This document shows positions 10,258-23,200 of a stretch of 64,000 bases of DNA, one piece after another (position 1 is the stretch's first letter; each line of letters starts with the position of its first letter). This DNA comes from Daedaleopsis sinensis (taxonomy: Eukaryota; Basidiomycota; Agaricomycetes; Polyporales; Polyporaceae): positions 496,001 to 560,000 of the forward strand of contig CM066305.1 of assembly GCA_033807695.1 (NCBI GenBank). The letters run 5' to 3'. Made by a program: the position numbers and the translations under genes. Below the pieces are notes generated by a model. That model did no database searches. It was given only the letters and a program-made list of their open reading frames with translations, and had not been told where the DNA came from.

Positions 10258-13200
10258 ATGCCCGATAGCTCCTCGCGCCCGGCGAAGCGAGCCAGAAGCA
10301 CATTCAACACTCTAGAGCGCGAGAAGAACTTCAAGACTCCTCCAAAGGATGCCTCCGTTGTTCCAATCCTCAATGAATTCGTGACCCCACACCTGGAGTC
10401 TTTCAACGCGTTGTTCGACGATTCTGGCCTTCCCTTTGGCGATGGTGACGGGCGGGGCCTACTGAATCTTGGAATACAGGAAATAGGCAAGCGAGTCGTG
10501 TTTGACGGCAAGGGCGACGTTGGCTCGGAGAGCGGTCAGAGAGGATGGGGAAACCGGCTATCTAGTGAGTGATTCAAGTGTGCAGTAATTGCGCGTGGAA
10601 TGAATGAATTGCAAGTGTGGTATGAGCAGGTCACTGTGGCGAGACCCATGGTACCAGAACGAGACCGGGACGCAATCGAACGGAGAGTATTCCCAACTGA
10701 GGTACGTCTGTAAAACTGTATGCTTCCCCCTGGTCTCACTTCATTGGCTTTCTAGGCTCGTGAACGGCTCACCTCGTATCGTGGACGTATGATGGTCAAG
10801 CTCTGCTGGCAAGTCAATGATGGGCCGGTCGAAGTCGAAATGAAGGATTGCGGTCTACTCCCAATCATGGTTCGGGTAAGTGAACTGTCCGCAATTCTGT
10901 CACCTTGTTATCCTGACTACCTTCTTTCTGCTCAGTCCGCCAGGTGTAATCTGCGTGGTATGTCTTCCGCCGACCTTGTAAAGCACCATGAAGAACCCGA
11001 GGAATTCGGCGGATATTTCGTCATTAACGGCAACGAACGTCTCATCCGCTACCTCATCCTCCCTCGGCGACATCATGTTATATCCCTCGTGCGACCATCC
11101 TTCGTCAATCGAGGTCCCTCTTATACTCCCTATGCTGTCCAGATCCGCTGCGTCCGCCCCGACCAGACTGCTGTCACCAACACTCTGCACTACCTCTCTA
11201 ATGGTAGCGCGATGCTTCGGTTTAGCTGGCGGAAGCAGGAGTATGTGATACCCATCATGTTGATCCTCAAGGCTCTGGTATCCGCGTCAGACAAGGAGAT
11301 CTTCGAGGGTGTCATGATGCAGGACTATGAGGACACGTTCTTGTCAGACCGTGTAGAGCTCCTCTTGAGAAGTTTCAAGATGTACAGTCTCTACACTGGC
11401 GACCAGTGTCTGCAATACCTTGGCGACAAATTCCGTGTCGTGGTGAACATGCCCGACGATTGGACTAACCAGGCCATCGGCGTGTGGCTGCTGAATAAGG
11501 TTGTTCTTGTACACTTGGAGCATCCAAGAGACAAGTTTCGCATGTTACTGTAGGCTGGCTCTCGCGAGATCCTTACTTTCTCCGTTGCTGATTGTATGCG
11601 CCCAGGTTCATGTTGCGCAAGCTATATGCACTGGTCTCTAAGTCATGTAGTGTCGACAACCCCGACTCGCCTCAGCACCAGGAAGTACTTCTGCCTGGTG
11701 CACTGTATGGAATGATCATCAAGGAACGTCTAGAGGAAGCTCTAAACAGCTTCCGCGAGGGTATTGCTTTGGACATCCGTAACTCAAACCCAGCTGTCGA
11801 CTTCTTTGACAGTACGTCCACCCTGTCCGCTCACCTGCCGATGTTGAACAATTATCATAGAGAGGTACATCAAGAAAGTGCTCTCACGCACTAGCTACGA
11901 CATCGGTGCAAAGATGTCCAATTTCCTCGCCACCGGAAACCTCGTTTCGCCAACAGGTCTCGACCTGCAACAAGCATCAGGCTTCACTATAGTCGCAGAG
12001 AAACTGAATTGGATGCGCTACATCAGTCACTTCCGCTCAATCCACCGAGGAGCCTTCTTCGCAGAGTTGAAGACCACCACCGTACGAAAGCTCCTTCCAG
12101 AAGCATGGGGTAAGAAGACCTCCTTCTGCTTTTGCATTTTCTCCCGAATACTGATCGCGCCGTCGAACAGGCTTCCTCTGTCCGGTGCACACGCCTGATG
12201 GCTCTCCTTGCGGTCTTCTCAACCACCTTTCCCGCACATGTCGCATTGTCACTGCTCCGCTCTCGGTCGCACACATCCCCGCCCTTCTCGCAACCCACGG
12301 CATGACGCAAGCATTCACACCATCCGTCGCCGGCAGACGCAACCTCTGTATACAGCTTGACGGCCGACTGATCGGCTGGGCCCCTCCCGCAGTCTGCAAG
12401 CAACTCGCGACTAGCCTGCGGATATGGAAGACAGAGGGAAAGCACAACGTACCGCTCGACCTCGAAATCGGGCTTGTCCCGATCTCGAAGGGTGGTCAGT
12501 ACCCTGGCTTGTACCTGTTTTCGAGCCGGTCGCGTATGATGCGCCCTGTGAAGTACCTTGCGAATGGCAGGGACGACCAGGTTGGCTCGTTCGAGCAGGT
12601 GTACATGGACATTGCGTGTACGCCGGCGGAGATCGAGGATGGGGTGTCTTCACACGTAGAACACGCACCGACAAACTTCCTCTCGATTCTGGCAAACCTT
12701 ACGCCATTTTCTGACTTCAACCAGGTGAGAGCCTTCGCTTTCGCCGTTGGCGTACGGGTACTGACCCCGACGTCTGTCATTCAGAGTCCCCGTAATATCT
12801 ACCAATGCCAGGTCAGGTGTATTGGATATTGGACGCCCCTTCCCTGACGTCTCATATCATTTTCTGTTCAGATGGGTAAACAAACAATGGGAACTCCCGC
12901 GACCGCGCTACAACACCGGACAGACAACAAGCTCTATCGCCTCCAGACGGGGCAAACACCGATCGTACGGCCTACGCTACACAACACGTACGGTATGGAC
13001 TCGTTCCCGAACGGGACGAACGCGGTCGTTGCAGTCATCTCGTACACCGGGTACGACATGGAGGACGCTATGATCCTGAACAAGTCTGCGCACGAGCGCG
13101 GATTCGGTTATGGGACGGTGTACAAATCGTACACCGTGGACCTCCATGAGCTCAGCGGCTCGCGCCGCTCCACGTCCGCACCGGTACTGCACTTCGGGCT

Positions 13201-14629
13201 CGGTCCAGATGTTAGGATTGAGGAGGGTCCCAAACAACACCCTGCGGCGAAGCTGATCGACGCTGACGGGCTGCCCTCCGTTGGAGTCATACTGAACCCA
13301 GGTGACCCCATCGCTGCGTACATAGACGACACAACGGGTAAGACGAGATTTGCAAAGTACAAGGGCGATGAAGTCGCGTACGTCGAGACGGTCCGTCTGC
13401 TCGGTAGGCATAATTTCTTCTGTGCTCACCGATCGCACACCCTCTGACATCGTTCATCATCACGCCTCTCGCAGGGAGCGACGCGGGAGATCAGGAGTTG
13501 CAGAAGATCCACATCACCCTCCGGATCACCCGCTCCCCCGTCATCGGAGACAAGTTCTCCTCACGACATGGACAGAAGGGTGTCTGCTCGCAGAAGTGGC
13601 CCGCGGTCGATATGCCGTTCTCGGAGAGCGGTATCCAGCCAGACGTGATCATCAACCCACACGCGTTCCCGTCGCGGATGACGATTGGCATGTTAGTCGA
13701 GAGCATGGCAGGCAAAGCGGGCGCCATGCACGGCCTCGCGCAGGACGCGACCCCGTTCCAGTAAGTCCCTGATCCGTAGCCGTGCTTCTAGTTCACCCCG
13801 GTCCCGGTCGTGTGCTGTGTTGCCAAGGTTGTCCCTGACGATCTTCACCCTGCTGCTCAGGTTCACTGAGGAAGACACCGCGATCGACTATTTTGGCGAG
13901 CAGCTTCTCGCAGCAGGCTACAACTACTATGGCAACGAGCCGATGTACTCGGGCATTACCGGGCAGGAGTTCGCAGCGGACATCTACATCGGTGTCGTTT
14001 ACTATCAGCGCCTGCGGCACATGGTTCTCGACAAGTTCCAGGTGCGGACCACAGGCCCCGTCGATCCAGTGACGCGCCAGCCCGTCAAGGTGAGCCAGTA
14101 TCATCACTGTCCGCCTTCCAACATGAAGTCTTACCGTGTGCTTCAGGGCCGGAAACGCGCTGGAGGCATTCGGTTCGGGGAGATGGAGCGCGACGCGCTC
14201 ATCGCGCACGGGACGGCCTTCCTTCTCCAGGACCGTCTCATGAACTGCTCCGACTACTCGACCGCGTGGGTGTGCAGGACGTGCGGGAGCCTCATCTCGC
14301 TCGGGTACGACGACGTCACCCTCGGGGAGATGGTCGTCGGCGCCTCGGGCGCGCTCAAACCGTCCGGGCCTGGGGGCGAGTACTGCAGGGTGTGTCGCGC
14401 CGCGGCAGAGGAAGAAGACACGCGCCAGCGGCAGGCTTTGGCGAACGGACATGGAAATCATGCGGCCAACAGACGTGGGGACGTGCGAGTGGCGATACCG
14501 TCCCAGCACGTCCTGGGGCCGGCGATGAAAGGCGGGGACATGGATGTCATCGCTGTGCCGTATGTCTTCCGGTACCTTTGCGCCGAGCTCGCGTCGATGG
14601 GCATCAAGATCTCCTTGGAGGTTCGTTGA
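10258..14629 (+). CDS. RPA2: RNA polymerase I second-largest subunit (RPA2/RPA135)
   Basis: Beta-like subunit of nucleolar RNA polymerase I, which transcribes rDNA. About a dozen short introns interrupt a product of roughly 1,150-1,200 residues, the usual family length. Blocks seen in order: N-terminal [56 protein letters not shown] with [30 protein letters not shown]; the [18 protein letters not shown] catalytic-region block; [53 protein letters not shown]; and the C-terminal zinc ribbon with CRTC and CRVC cysteine pairs. The protein ends [15 protein letters not shown] at 14627-14629. Presence of the TPDG, hybrid-binding and anchor regions makes it an active subunit rather than a relic. It differs from Pol II RPB2 by its Pol I-type N terminus. 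Confidence 0.96.
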
Positions 14630-15560
14630 TCTCCGAAATAGGTTCAGGAGTCGCTGGTGGCGCCGTATCACTGGTCTCGCATTCGAATTGGTTCTTCGTG
14701 CTTTCGTGCTCGTATCGGTAGTGCTCTGCTATTGGAGAGCTCCCAAAAGTAGCTATTCAGCCGCAATGCACATAATTGTCTTATGGCTCCATGTGTGTGT
14801 TCCCTGACTGTTGTCGTCTAGCACGCGTTCGCGTCCAAACTCAAAGGATTACTCTGTGTCATTGCAAGGAGTGTGATGATACCGTATGGTAAGGAACGGA
14901 CGGCCGCTGGGGCACACAGGTCTATCGATAGCTGGACGAAAGGTTAGTCGAAAGGCTATGACTGTGAACGGATGACGAAGTCAGGTAGGTACTATGTAGT
15001 AGACTAGAATGGTGAGCACAAATCCGTAAATGAAGAAGGGTTGCATCTGTATAGGAGAAGATTAGTAGTACTCTGACTCGGAGACGGGAGCCTCTGCCTG
15101 AGTCTCCACCACGGCTGTCTATTTTCCCTCCACATTTCCTGGACCAGGAATCGATGTCGTACCATGAGCCCTGGCCAGGAGTCGCACTGCAAACAGAAGA
15201 ATCAACGATCCCTCTTACATCATGACTAGAGAACAAAAGCTCGGAGACCGAAGCCAGCAAGGGCGGAAGAAGGGAGTTTCATGCAAGAAAAATTGGGATT
15301 CAAAGTAACCCGCCTGCGCATTGGTCAAGAATCCAACAGTAAGAAATCGGATGCATTACAGAGCTATATACGCATGAACGAGCGAGACGCGTGGAAGGAA
15401 CGGGGAAGAATATAAAAACAAGACGAGAGGGGGGTAATGAGGGAGGAGGCGCATTGGAACACATACCAGCCACAACAACGTTAACGTTATCCACTTGCGT
15501 ACGGACAGGACGAGAACCGAGAAGACAACACGGAGGAGAGTGAAGGAGGGGGGCGCGCGA
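14630..15560. other. convergent intergenic region
   Basis: About 930 bp between the 3' ends of RPA2 (+) and the histone-fold gene (-). It is expected to contain both 3' UTRs and terminators. No coding family, RNA gene or strong repeat is recognised. Confidence 0.45.
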
Positions 15561-18500
15561 TTAGCTCGAGTCCAGATCGAGACCGTTCTTGTATATACGG
15601 TATAAGTTTAGAATGTGGTGGTCCACGCTCAGCCGGGGGATGGTCACCGACAGCCGACGGGAGACGACACTCAGGCGAGCAGCCTGAGGAGAGAGCGCGC
15701 CCAGTCGTTTCTCGCTCTCGCTCTCGCCAGAACTGGAACTAGACTGCGACGGTGTCGTCTCCGTGCTGCTCTCGCTGCTGCTCTGGCTCTGGCTCTCGCT
15801 GCTCTGCTCGCTGCAAAGGGAAAGCGCTCGAATCAACCTGTCCGCCCCCGCCCAGAAACAGTGCAACTAACCCGCGCTCTACGTCGTCGTTGCCTTTCGC
15901 TGCCAGCGCCAGCGCCTCCTCGAGGGACGACTTGGCCGGCGTGGGGACCTCCTCGGGGACTGGGACCGACGCGGGATCTTTGATAGGGATGCCGCTCTTG
16001 ACGAGGAACATGTCGACAAGCAGCCGACATTCTTCTGCCGAGGTCGCGACGTTCATCAAGCGCCGGAGATCTTCTGCCTCTGATGTGGAAATTGTGGGCG
16101 CGGGAGGCACAGGCGGGGGAGGGGGTGGCTCGGATGGGGTGATGGGACTCCGCGAGGCAGACCGTGATGCATACCCGCTCTCCGCCTTGGCGTGGATGGA
16201 TTTCCGGTCGATGGTGGTAGTTGGTGATGTTAGAGTACTCCGTGGGCGCGAGGTGACGTTTAATGTGTCCAGTTTCACTGGGTGCCCGTTTAGCACGATT
16301 GGCTTCCTCGCGACCGGAGATGAGACAGGGGAGGTGCCATCTAAGGCCTCGTCCGTAGCCCGCGCAGGGCGATGGCCGTTCGCGATGCGGCTCTCAGTGA
16401 TAGAGTCCGTCGCGATGGGGCTGGACGGCGAGACCGCTGCATCGTCCAAAGGGGGAACAGCTTTGCGCGCGGTGTTACGGCGTGAGAGGCTGGAGGGTTG
16501 CGATGAGATGAACTCCTCCGCAGAATTCAGTGAAGATGTGGTCGAAATGGACTGTGCAGCGATGATGGAGGATGCGGTCTGCAAGACGGTAGGGCGGGGC
16601 GGGGGTGTCGCAACAACAACGTTAGGGTATGGGTTGCTCGCGTTGGCGACGTTGGGTATCGACCGCTGCCTGCTGAGCGAGCCCGCCTTGTAGGACGGCG
16701 GGGGCGGAGAAGAGGGGTGGAGCTTCGAACTCTTCCGAGACAGGGACCGCGGTGTCTTCGGAGGCTCCTCCGCAATACTCCCGTTCAGACTTTCCCTCGA
16801 TCCTCCGAGCGTGAGCTTCGACATCATGCGCTGGAGCCGCCCGGTGCGAGTCTTGGACGACTCGAACGACAGAACGCTTCCATTGATGCTCGGGTTGTAC
16901 CCGTTGTCCTCGGGAGGACCAGCATCCAGGAAAGCGATGAGGTCTTGAGCGGCGCTGGAGATGTGTGTCTTCTTCGGCGTGGAGGGCTCGCTTGGGCGGA
17001 TTCCATTCTTGGGCAAAGGACTCACTGGCTCCTCCTCTGCCTCAGAACCGCCCATGACCTCGTCCAGATCCATCGACTCCCTGCTCTTCTGGACCTTCCC
17101 CCTCCTCTTCGGCATGCCGGTGTGCGATGGAACGACTGGCGGCGCTGAGTTCTGCGAGCCAACCTTTCCTGCGACCCCATGTCTGGCTGAGGAGGTCTTG
17201 CGCGTGATTCCGTCTTCATGTCGAGGATGGGGTACATTGGAGATGGAGATAGCGCGCAAGCGCTGGTCGGCGGCCGCGGCGCGTGAGCTGGCGCTGGACG
17301 CGGTGAAGCTGGCGTTGCGCATTCTAGCTGCAGCGTTCGACTGAAAAGGAGAGTGGCTGGCGTTGTTGGACGAGCTGTACTCCTCTTCGTCCTCGACGAT
17401 AGAGTCCACGTGGCGGGGAAGGCGGCCGTTCCCACTCACGGGGCGTTTTGAGTCGGTCGGTATCGGAGGCAAAGGCACCGAGACACTGGGTGCGACGCCA
17501 ACGTCCTGGGCCTTCTCGATGCCCTGGCCAGCCCGACGAGCCATTCGCTCACGCTCGTATCGTTCCTGCTTGTATACCTGTGATGCCTTTAGCGTGTTGC
17601 ATTGTTGAGATATTGGACCACCCTCACCTCCATGCTCTTGAGCCGGTCGGGCGTCAAGGACACCTTCATGGTGGCGCCAGACTTCATGAGCTCGTCGAAC
17701 TCCTGCTGTAGCTCCTCGTCCTCCTGCAGGGAGGGGTCGGAGGGAAAGTAACGAAGGGTGAGATGAAGGTTGAGAGGGAAACGGATATGGGCGGCGCCGC
17801 GCGGGGACCTACCTCGAATTCTGTGAAGTCGCGGTTGATCCCATTTTCGCTCTGTGATCGCGCTAGAGCGGCGTTTGCCGGCTCATGTTTGTCGCTGGAG
17901 CTGCGCGAATGGAAAATCTTCCCGCCTTTCACTTTCTCTATCGACGTTCGACGAGATTCGCTTGTTGAGGCCACCACCGTCGATTTCTGCGACTCTGTCG
18001 AAACACGCGATTTGGCGGGCGCCGCAGTCGACTCCCCACCCAACGGGGACGACGTGGACGTCCGAGGGACCCCGATCTTGTCCCCACTCCTTGAGAACGA
18101 CTTGCTACGTCGCTCACGCTGCACCTTGGACAGCGCCTCAATGTGCTTGTAGACTGTGGTGGATGTGAGCCGCGGAGTTGCCCATCCCTCCTCGAACCCC
18201 CCGGCGGGCTGTGCACAGATACAGGTACTCACCTTTCATGTTCTTGAACATCCCGTAAATCGCGTCGTCCTCGCCAAGCGCAATGAAGAGGTCTTGAACC
18301 GTTGCGAGTGTTCGCCCACTATCTCGCGCTGCGACACGACTCACATTCGAGAGCACATGTCTGAAACAGGGTCGTCAAGGCGGTGGATGATAACAGGAAT
18401 CAGGCAACGTACTCGCAGATGGCCCTGTGGATGGACGTCAGCGTGGGTTCTCGGCGTCAGACACACGGCTAACAGCCCGGCACGTCTGGTAACTGAAAGG

Positions 18501-19684
18501 ACACGCGACAATAGAAACAGGAAGTAGTTCTCCACGAGTCGTGCTCAAATTCCCCACGACAGCCACGTGCAAGAGAATACTATCAGTGCACTCGATCCGG
18601 ATCGGCGTCATGACTCATGAGCTGGGGGTGCAATCGCGCGCAAGTGAGGTCCACAACTCGTCGAGAGATACCCAGCACCCTCGCAGAAGCAGGAGCAAAA
18701 TTTGTGTAGACCTCTCTTTCGTCTTCCAGCGCGAGAGGTGAGTCCTACACCACAAAAGATTGACCTGACCAAACATTCTCGTTGTTCGGTCAGGTCGCCC
18801 GTCTACCGTGAAGCTCGCAGCCGGTCTGGACTACAGCTCCCGGGGAAGACGACTGTTCCATACACCCGACACGCAGACATCGGAGATAAAACTTCCATGC
18901 TTCGCGCAACTGGCGTCCGTAGATTTTACGTCTCCCGCAACGCCGGGCGATGACCAGGACAAACGCAACACGCGCACAATGTATGGCATGATAAGATGGG
19001 AGCACGTACTCGAGTATAGCGGTAGTGTAGAGCGCGGCCGGAGCCATCAATGCAGAGTTGGGCGGCGATGTCGAGCCCATGGCCTCCATCCGCTGCTGGA
19101 GCCGCTTCTCGGCGTCGGCGTCCTCGTCGGAATCGTTCATGGTCGAGTAGGCCTCACATTTGAGACGTAGCAGCTGGCACGAGCGGAAATGCGATGTTAA
19201 TATCCGCAATGAACAGCACGACGGCGCACATCTCCGGAGATGCGGTCGGTATCATGCCGACCGCTCCCGCAGCCTTTTGTCTACGGATCCTCGCCGTCCT
19301 ATGCCTCGCCCCGGGGACGACAGTGCGCGCCGTGCAAATGTAGGTGCTCACCTCGAACGACCACTGCAAGTCAAAGGCCGAACCGTCGCTGCGTGTAGAC
19401 GAGGACGGCCGCGCTGTCCCCGTCCGATCCCAATACGCCTTCAACTCGACTTCCGCCTCCAGCAGCGCCTCCTTGCCGAGACTAGTTGGCAGCACCCTCA
19501 AGAGCGCGGGCTTGAGCTTGTCGGTAGAGAGCGAACGTGAGACAGCGAGGATGCTGTAGAGGATCTCGTCGAGCAGGACGTTGATGGAGTGTAGAGCCTC
19601 CGGCTTGAGCTTGATGGGGCGGACGTCGGAGAGGATGACCTCCGCTGAGCGGGCGGATATGTACGACGGACACTGGATAGACAT
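15561..19684 (-). CDS. histone-fold protein with long disordered tail
   Basis: About 950 residues over several exons, start ATG at 19684. The N-terminal ~200 residues look like one or two histone folds. The first is ARSAEVILSDVRPIKLKPEA, a long helix HSINVLLDEILYSILAVSRS, then a helix ending LGKEALLEAEVELKAY. The second, after an acidic linker (NDSDEDADAEKRL), is MAPAALYTTAILEAICEHVL then SNVSRVAARDSGRTLATVQD and LFIALGEDD. This parallels histone H2A (ALYxxAxLE...AARD...LxxA..DD). The join through ICE uses a 12-nt exon at 18413-18424 and a 587-bp intron. The rest is Ser/Pro-rich, with several PPPP runs and basic patches such as MPKRRGKVQK, and ends in a Ser/Glu-rich stretch and SLDLDSS-like residues (GLDLDSS). 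I do not recognise an established name. A chromatin or DNA-related role is inferred from the fold only. Confidence 0.75.
18413..18424 (-). other. 12-nt micro-exon of the histone-fold gene
   Basis: These 12 nt lie between an acceptor (CATCCACAG) and a donor (GTACGTTGCC) on the minus strand. Inserting them joins CTCGA to ACATGTG in frame, giving ILEAICEHVL and completing the second histone-fold helix. Without it the frame and helix break. Inferred by splicing logic, not by transcript. Confidence 0.55.
18762..18796. repeat. perfect 9-bp hairpin inside a long intron
   Basis: GACCTGACC at 18762-18770 pairs exactly with GGTCAGGTC at 18788-18796 across a 17-nt loop. It sits in the 587-bp intron of the histone-fold gene. 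It could be an RNA structure or a small foldback remnant; it shows no tRNA features. Confidence 0.5.
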
Positions 19685-20201
19685 GGCGGCAGGAAGAGAA
19701 AGGCAGCGCTCAGAACATAGTCCACGGCGGGGAGAGCAATAACGCTAGCGCTGCGGTGAACGTCGGAGACGAGGAGCAAGAGATGTGTCTCAGTACAGGC
19801 CGATTTCCTATTCCGTCGCCTGCAAATATTCGCATGCAGTCCACATCAAATCTAATCACACTCCCGTTACCCGACGCGCAACATTTGCGCAACATATCAT
19901 GTACCCCAAAATTTAGATGCATATATATGTACTGGACCGCAACGATGCGTAACATATCATGTATCAAGAGTGTAGCCGTGGTGAACTGCAACGACGATCC
20001 AACATCACCCCACAGACGTCTAGTGACCGCACACTACGCAAGCGGCACGAATCTCTCTGCTCTCACTTGTACTGGCCACGGAAGGTGCGGTCTCATGGAC
20101 GACAACCCCGCAGAAACGGGTCTTGCCCGTCGTTGAACGTTGAGCGTTGAGGAAGTGCCAACAGGTCAATCCAAGGACCAAGCCAGGACCAAGCCTTGAC
20201 G
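19685..20201. promoter_or_regulatory. upstream region of histone-fold gene with repeated 18-mer
   Basis: This 517-bp spacer lies upstream of the histone-fold gene and downstream of the C2H2 gene. An 18-bp word, tgcgYaacatatcatgta, occurs at 19886-19903 and again at 19946-19963 with 17 of 18 bases identical, 60 bp apart, with an AT-rich gcatatatatgt between. Paired factor sites are one explanation. Confidence 0.4.
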
Positions 20202-23200
20202 CTAATCAGCGTGAACCTCCAGCTGATCGGTAGGAGCTACCACAGTCTCGGTATCCATCGACCGAGGCGCCGCCGACGTCGAGTATTTGAAGCTTGGCAA
20301 TCTCAGGACAAGGGGCGTCCCCGAGCTGGAAGGACTGCCGCCGGCATCTAGTTGCTCGCCTACGTCTTGATCCCGACCGTCGGCGCGCGCGCGATCACCT
20401 GCACCTCCTCCACGCGCCTCCGCCGCCTCACTACCCGCCGTACCACCGCTAACCTCGAAAGAGTCGTCCACACGAAGTTTAGAACACTCGTTGCTACCCG
20501 TAGGGCCCAGGTGCGAGTCCAGAGCCGCAGCATCGCCGGTCGACATAGGGCCATCGGGCACAGGCTGAGGCAGCGCCGCAGCGTCCCCGTCCCCGTCCCC
20601 CGCGAACAGCACGAGCCCGTTCGTGACCATCTGCGACACTTCCGCCGAGGGAACCTCTTCATAGAGCTGAGTGTGCCGCCCCGCGCTGTACCCGTCCGCG
20701 AAGTTCAGGTACTCGTCGTCGATGAGCCGCCGCACATACGCCAGGCCGCCTCCCGGGGTGCCCCCCGCGAGTTCCGCCGCGGCGATCCTCTCTGCGAGCC
20801 GTCGGGAGCCGTGCGAGGGCACCGCCGCGTTCGCCCGTCGGCCCTGCCACTTGAAGCAGACGATGTTCTCGAGCACCCGTGCTCCCAGCCACTGGTGTCG
20901 TTCCCTGGAGATCGGATGCATGTTCACCTGACATGGCACTGACTGGTATGCCGGGACGAGGCCTGGCAACGGCGACAGTGGCCGCCTCAGCTCCGTGGCA
21001 GGGGTTGCGGATGGCAGATACGACGGCCGCCGGCCACTGCGGTGTTTGTTCGACTGTTCTTGCTGGTGCTGGAGCAGCTCGTCCGCCTCGTCAAACATTT
21101 CGTCACAGCCTGCGAGATGCCGTCAGTCCCGAAACAGGCACGGGACCGCCGATCGTCTTACCCTCGTACGGGCACAGGACCGGAACCGAGGCGTGTTTCC
21201 GCAGGTGCTTCAGAAGGCCGGCCTTGTCCACGAACTTCTTGCCCAGGCAGCCGTGCCACTGGCATGCGAACGTGCCCTGGAGGACACGGTCAGGAACTCG
21301 CGACAATGAACGTAGGAAGATGAGAACGGGACGCACCCATTCCTCCTTGTCACCTGCGTGTATTGCGAGATGTGTCTGGAGCGTAGCCATTGAGTTCAAT
21401 GCCGCGCCGCACCCAGACCATTCGCAGGGTGTCTCGCGGAGACAACGATGCGATTCCGTCGCAGCCGCAGCCGCTTCTGCGTCTGTACATCAAAGATCAA
21501 ATGTCAGTGAATACCTCCGAGATAACATGAGAAGAGAAGAAGGGTGCAACTCACCTTCGTCGTCTACGTCTTCGTCGACTGCAATCACGTCGTCGTCAAT
21601 GTCCACACGTCCACTAACAGCATCCGAGATTGGCGCATCGTCCGACACCACGAGTTCGTCTTCAGACGATTCACTAGCTGCGTAAGATCCACTGTCCGCA
21701 GACAACTCTCTTGCACTGTGTCGCGTCTTCAATCGTTTCGCGTAATGGGGAAGAGGCGGCATAAGGACGTAGGCCACATTCTTTCTGCGCGACCTTGGCC
21801 GAGGAGATCCATCACGTGACGACAACTCAATGACCGACTCGTCGTCTTCTCTTGCGCGCCCTTTGCCTTTGCGGTCATATGGTCTCGGTAGCGGAACAGA
21901 TGAGGTATCGGACATCATATCCACCTCCGTAGGTGGTGGCGAGGTTTGCCGGCTGGGTGCTGCGGATGAACTTGACGGCGACGGCAAGAATAGCGGGACC
22001 TTCTTCGCCCGACTAGGAGATTGTACGGGTGTTCGCGACGAAGAGGCTTGCGGAGACTGTATAGGAGGCGCAGCTGAGGCTGAGGCTATCACGTCGCCAT
22101 GCCCAAGCGAGGATGGCCTGGGTGAGCGAGCACCAGGAGACGAAGGGCCTGATGCGTCAGAAGCGGGTACCGAAACAAAGATAGCCTCTTGGACCAGGTC
22201 TACATCCGCAGCGTCAGACGAGGTGACGCTCTGGGTGTCCGTAGGAATAGGGCCGGCCAAGTCATCAGAAGGAATAGGGATGATGTCGACTACGGCATCT
22301 GGCCGCCGTTCGTTCGGAGTATGGTCAAGCAATCGTCGCTTCGAGGTATGCTGTTCCAGACGCTGTCTCTTGCTCGGGGTCGTATGATCTGTGTCAGAAG
22401 ATGGTCCACGCTTGCCGTTCGCTGTGGGATGTTTAATAACCTCAAACGAAGGAGCCGGCGACTGTGCCAAAGGCGTGCCAAACGCACCCTGTGGTCGTCC
22501 GAGAGAGCGGATGATATCCTGTGCAAGCCTGCTCCTGTCCGCAGATGCCGGAGATAATGTGCCCTCTGGCCGCGTCTCTCCGACGGATGGCGTCGCTGGT
22601 GCCGGCGGGACAACGGTTTGCGGTAGGGAGGAAGGTTTGAATGGAACCTCTTGAGAAGAAGATGTAGAGGGCGCTGCATGCACTACGCTGTGGTTGTGTT
22701 GTGGTGTGAACATGAAGCGAATATTGCCGTTGCCATCACGGTATGCCTGCGGAGCATTGGGGTCGGAGGGCTGGTACCATTGCACGTGCGTCAGATTGGA
22801 TTGTGCTTGTGATACCGGCTGAGCCGACGCGAGCGACGTGGATTGCGAGGAAGTATTCGCAGTGAGAGCGGGAGTCGTGGATGTGCCCGCAACTAATGAG
22901 GCGGAGGACTGAGATTGTGACTGTGCTTGAGGCGGCGGTGCTACAGGTGTTTGGCGTGTCACGCCATTCGCCAGAGAGGATGAATTTCCTACTGAGACGA
23001 ATGTTGCAGATGTAGAAGTAGATGCCGCGGATGCGGACGCGTCGACGGATGAAGTAGGCACGGCCATAACAGTTGTGTGCCTTCCAGCTGGAACATTGGA
23101 AAAGGCTGGTTGCAGCGGCTCATGTGAACCAGTCTGTCCAAGATGCCCATTGGGTGGGGCCGTCGCAGACGCTGCATAGCACGCTCAATGTTGACGAATC

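Noticed and set aside
16000..17150. Plus-strand ORFs across the histone-fold gene tail
   Set aside because: Antisense frames of a GC-rich Ser/Pro coding region; no conserved motif.
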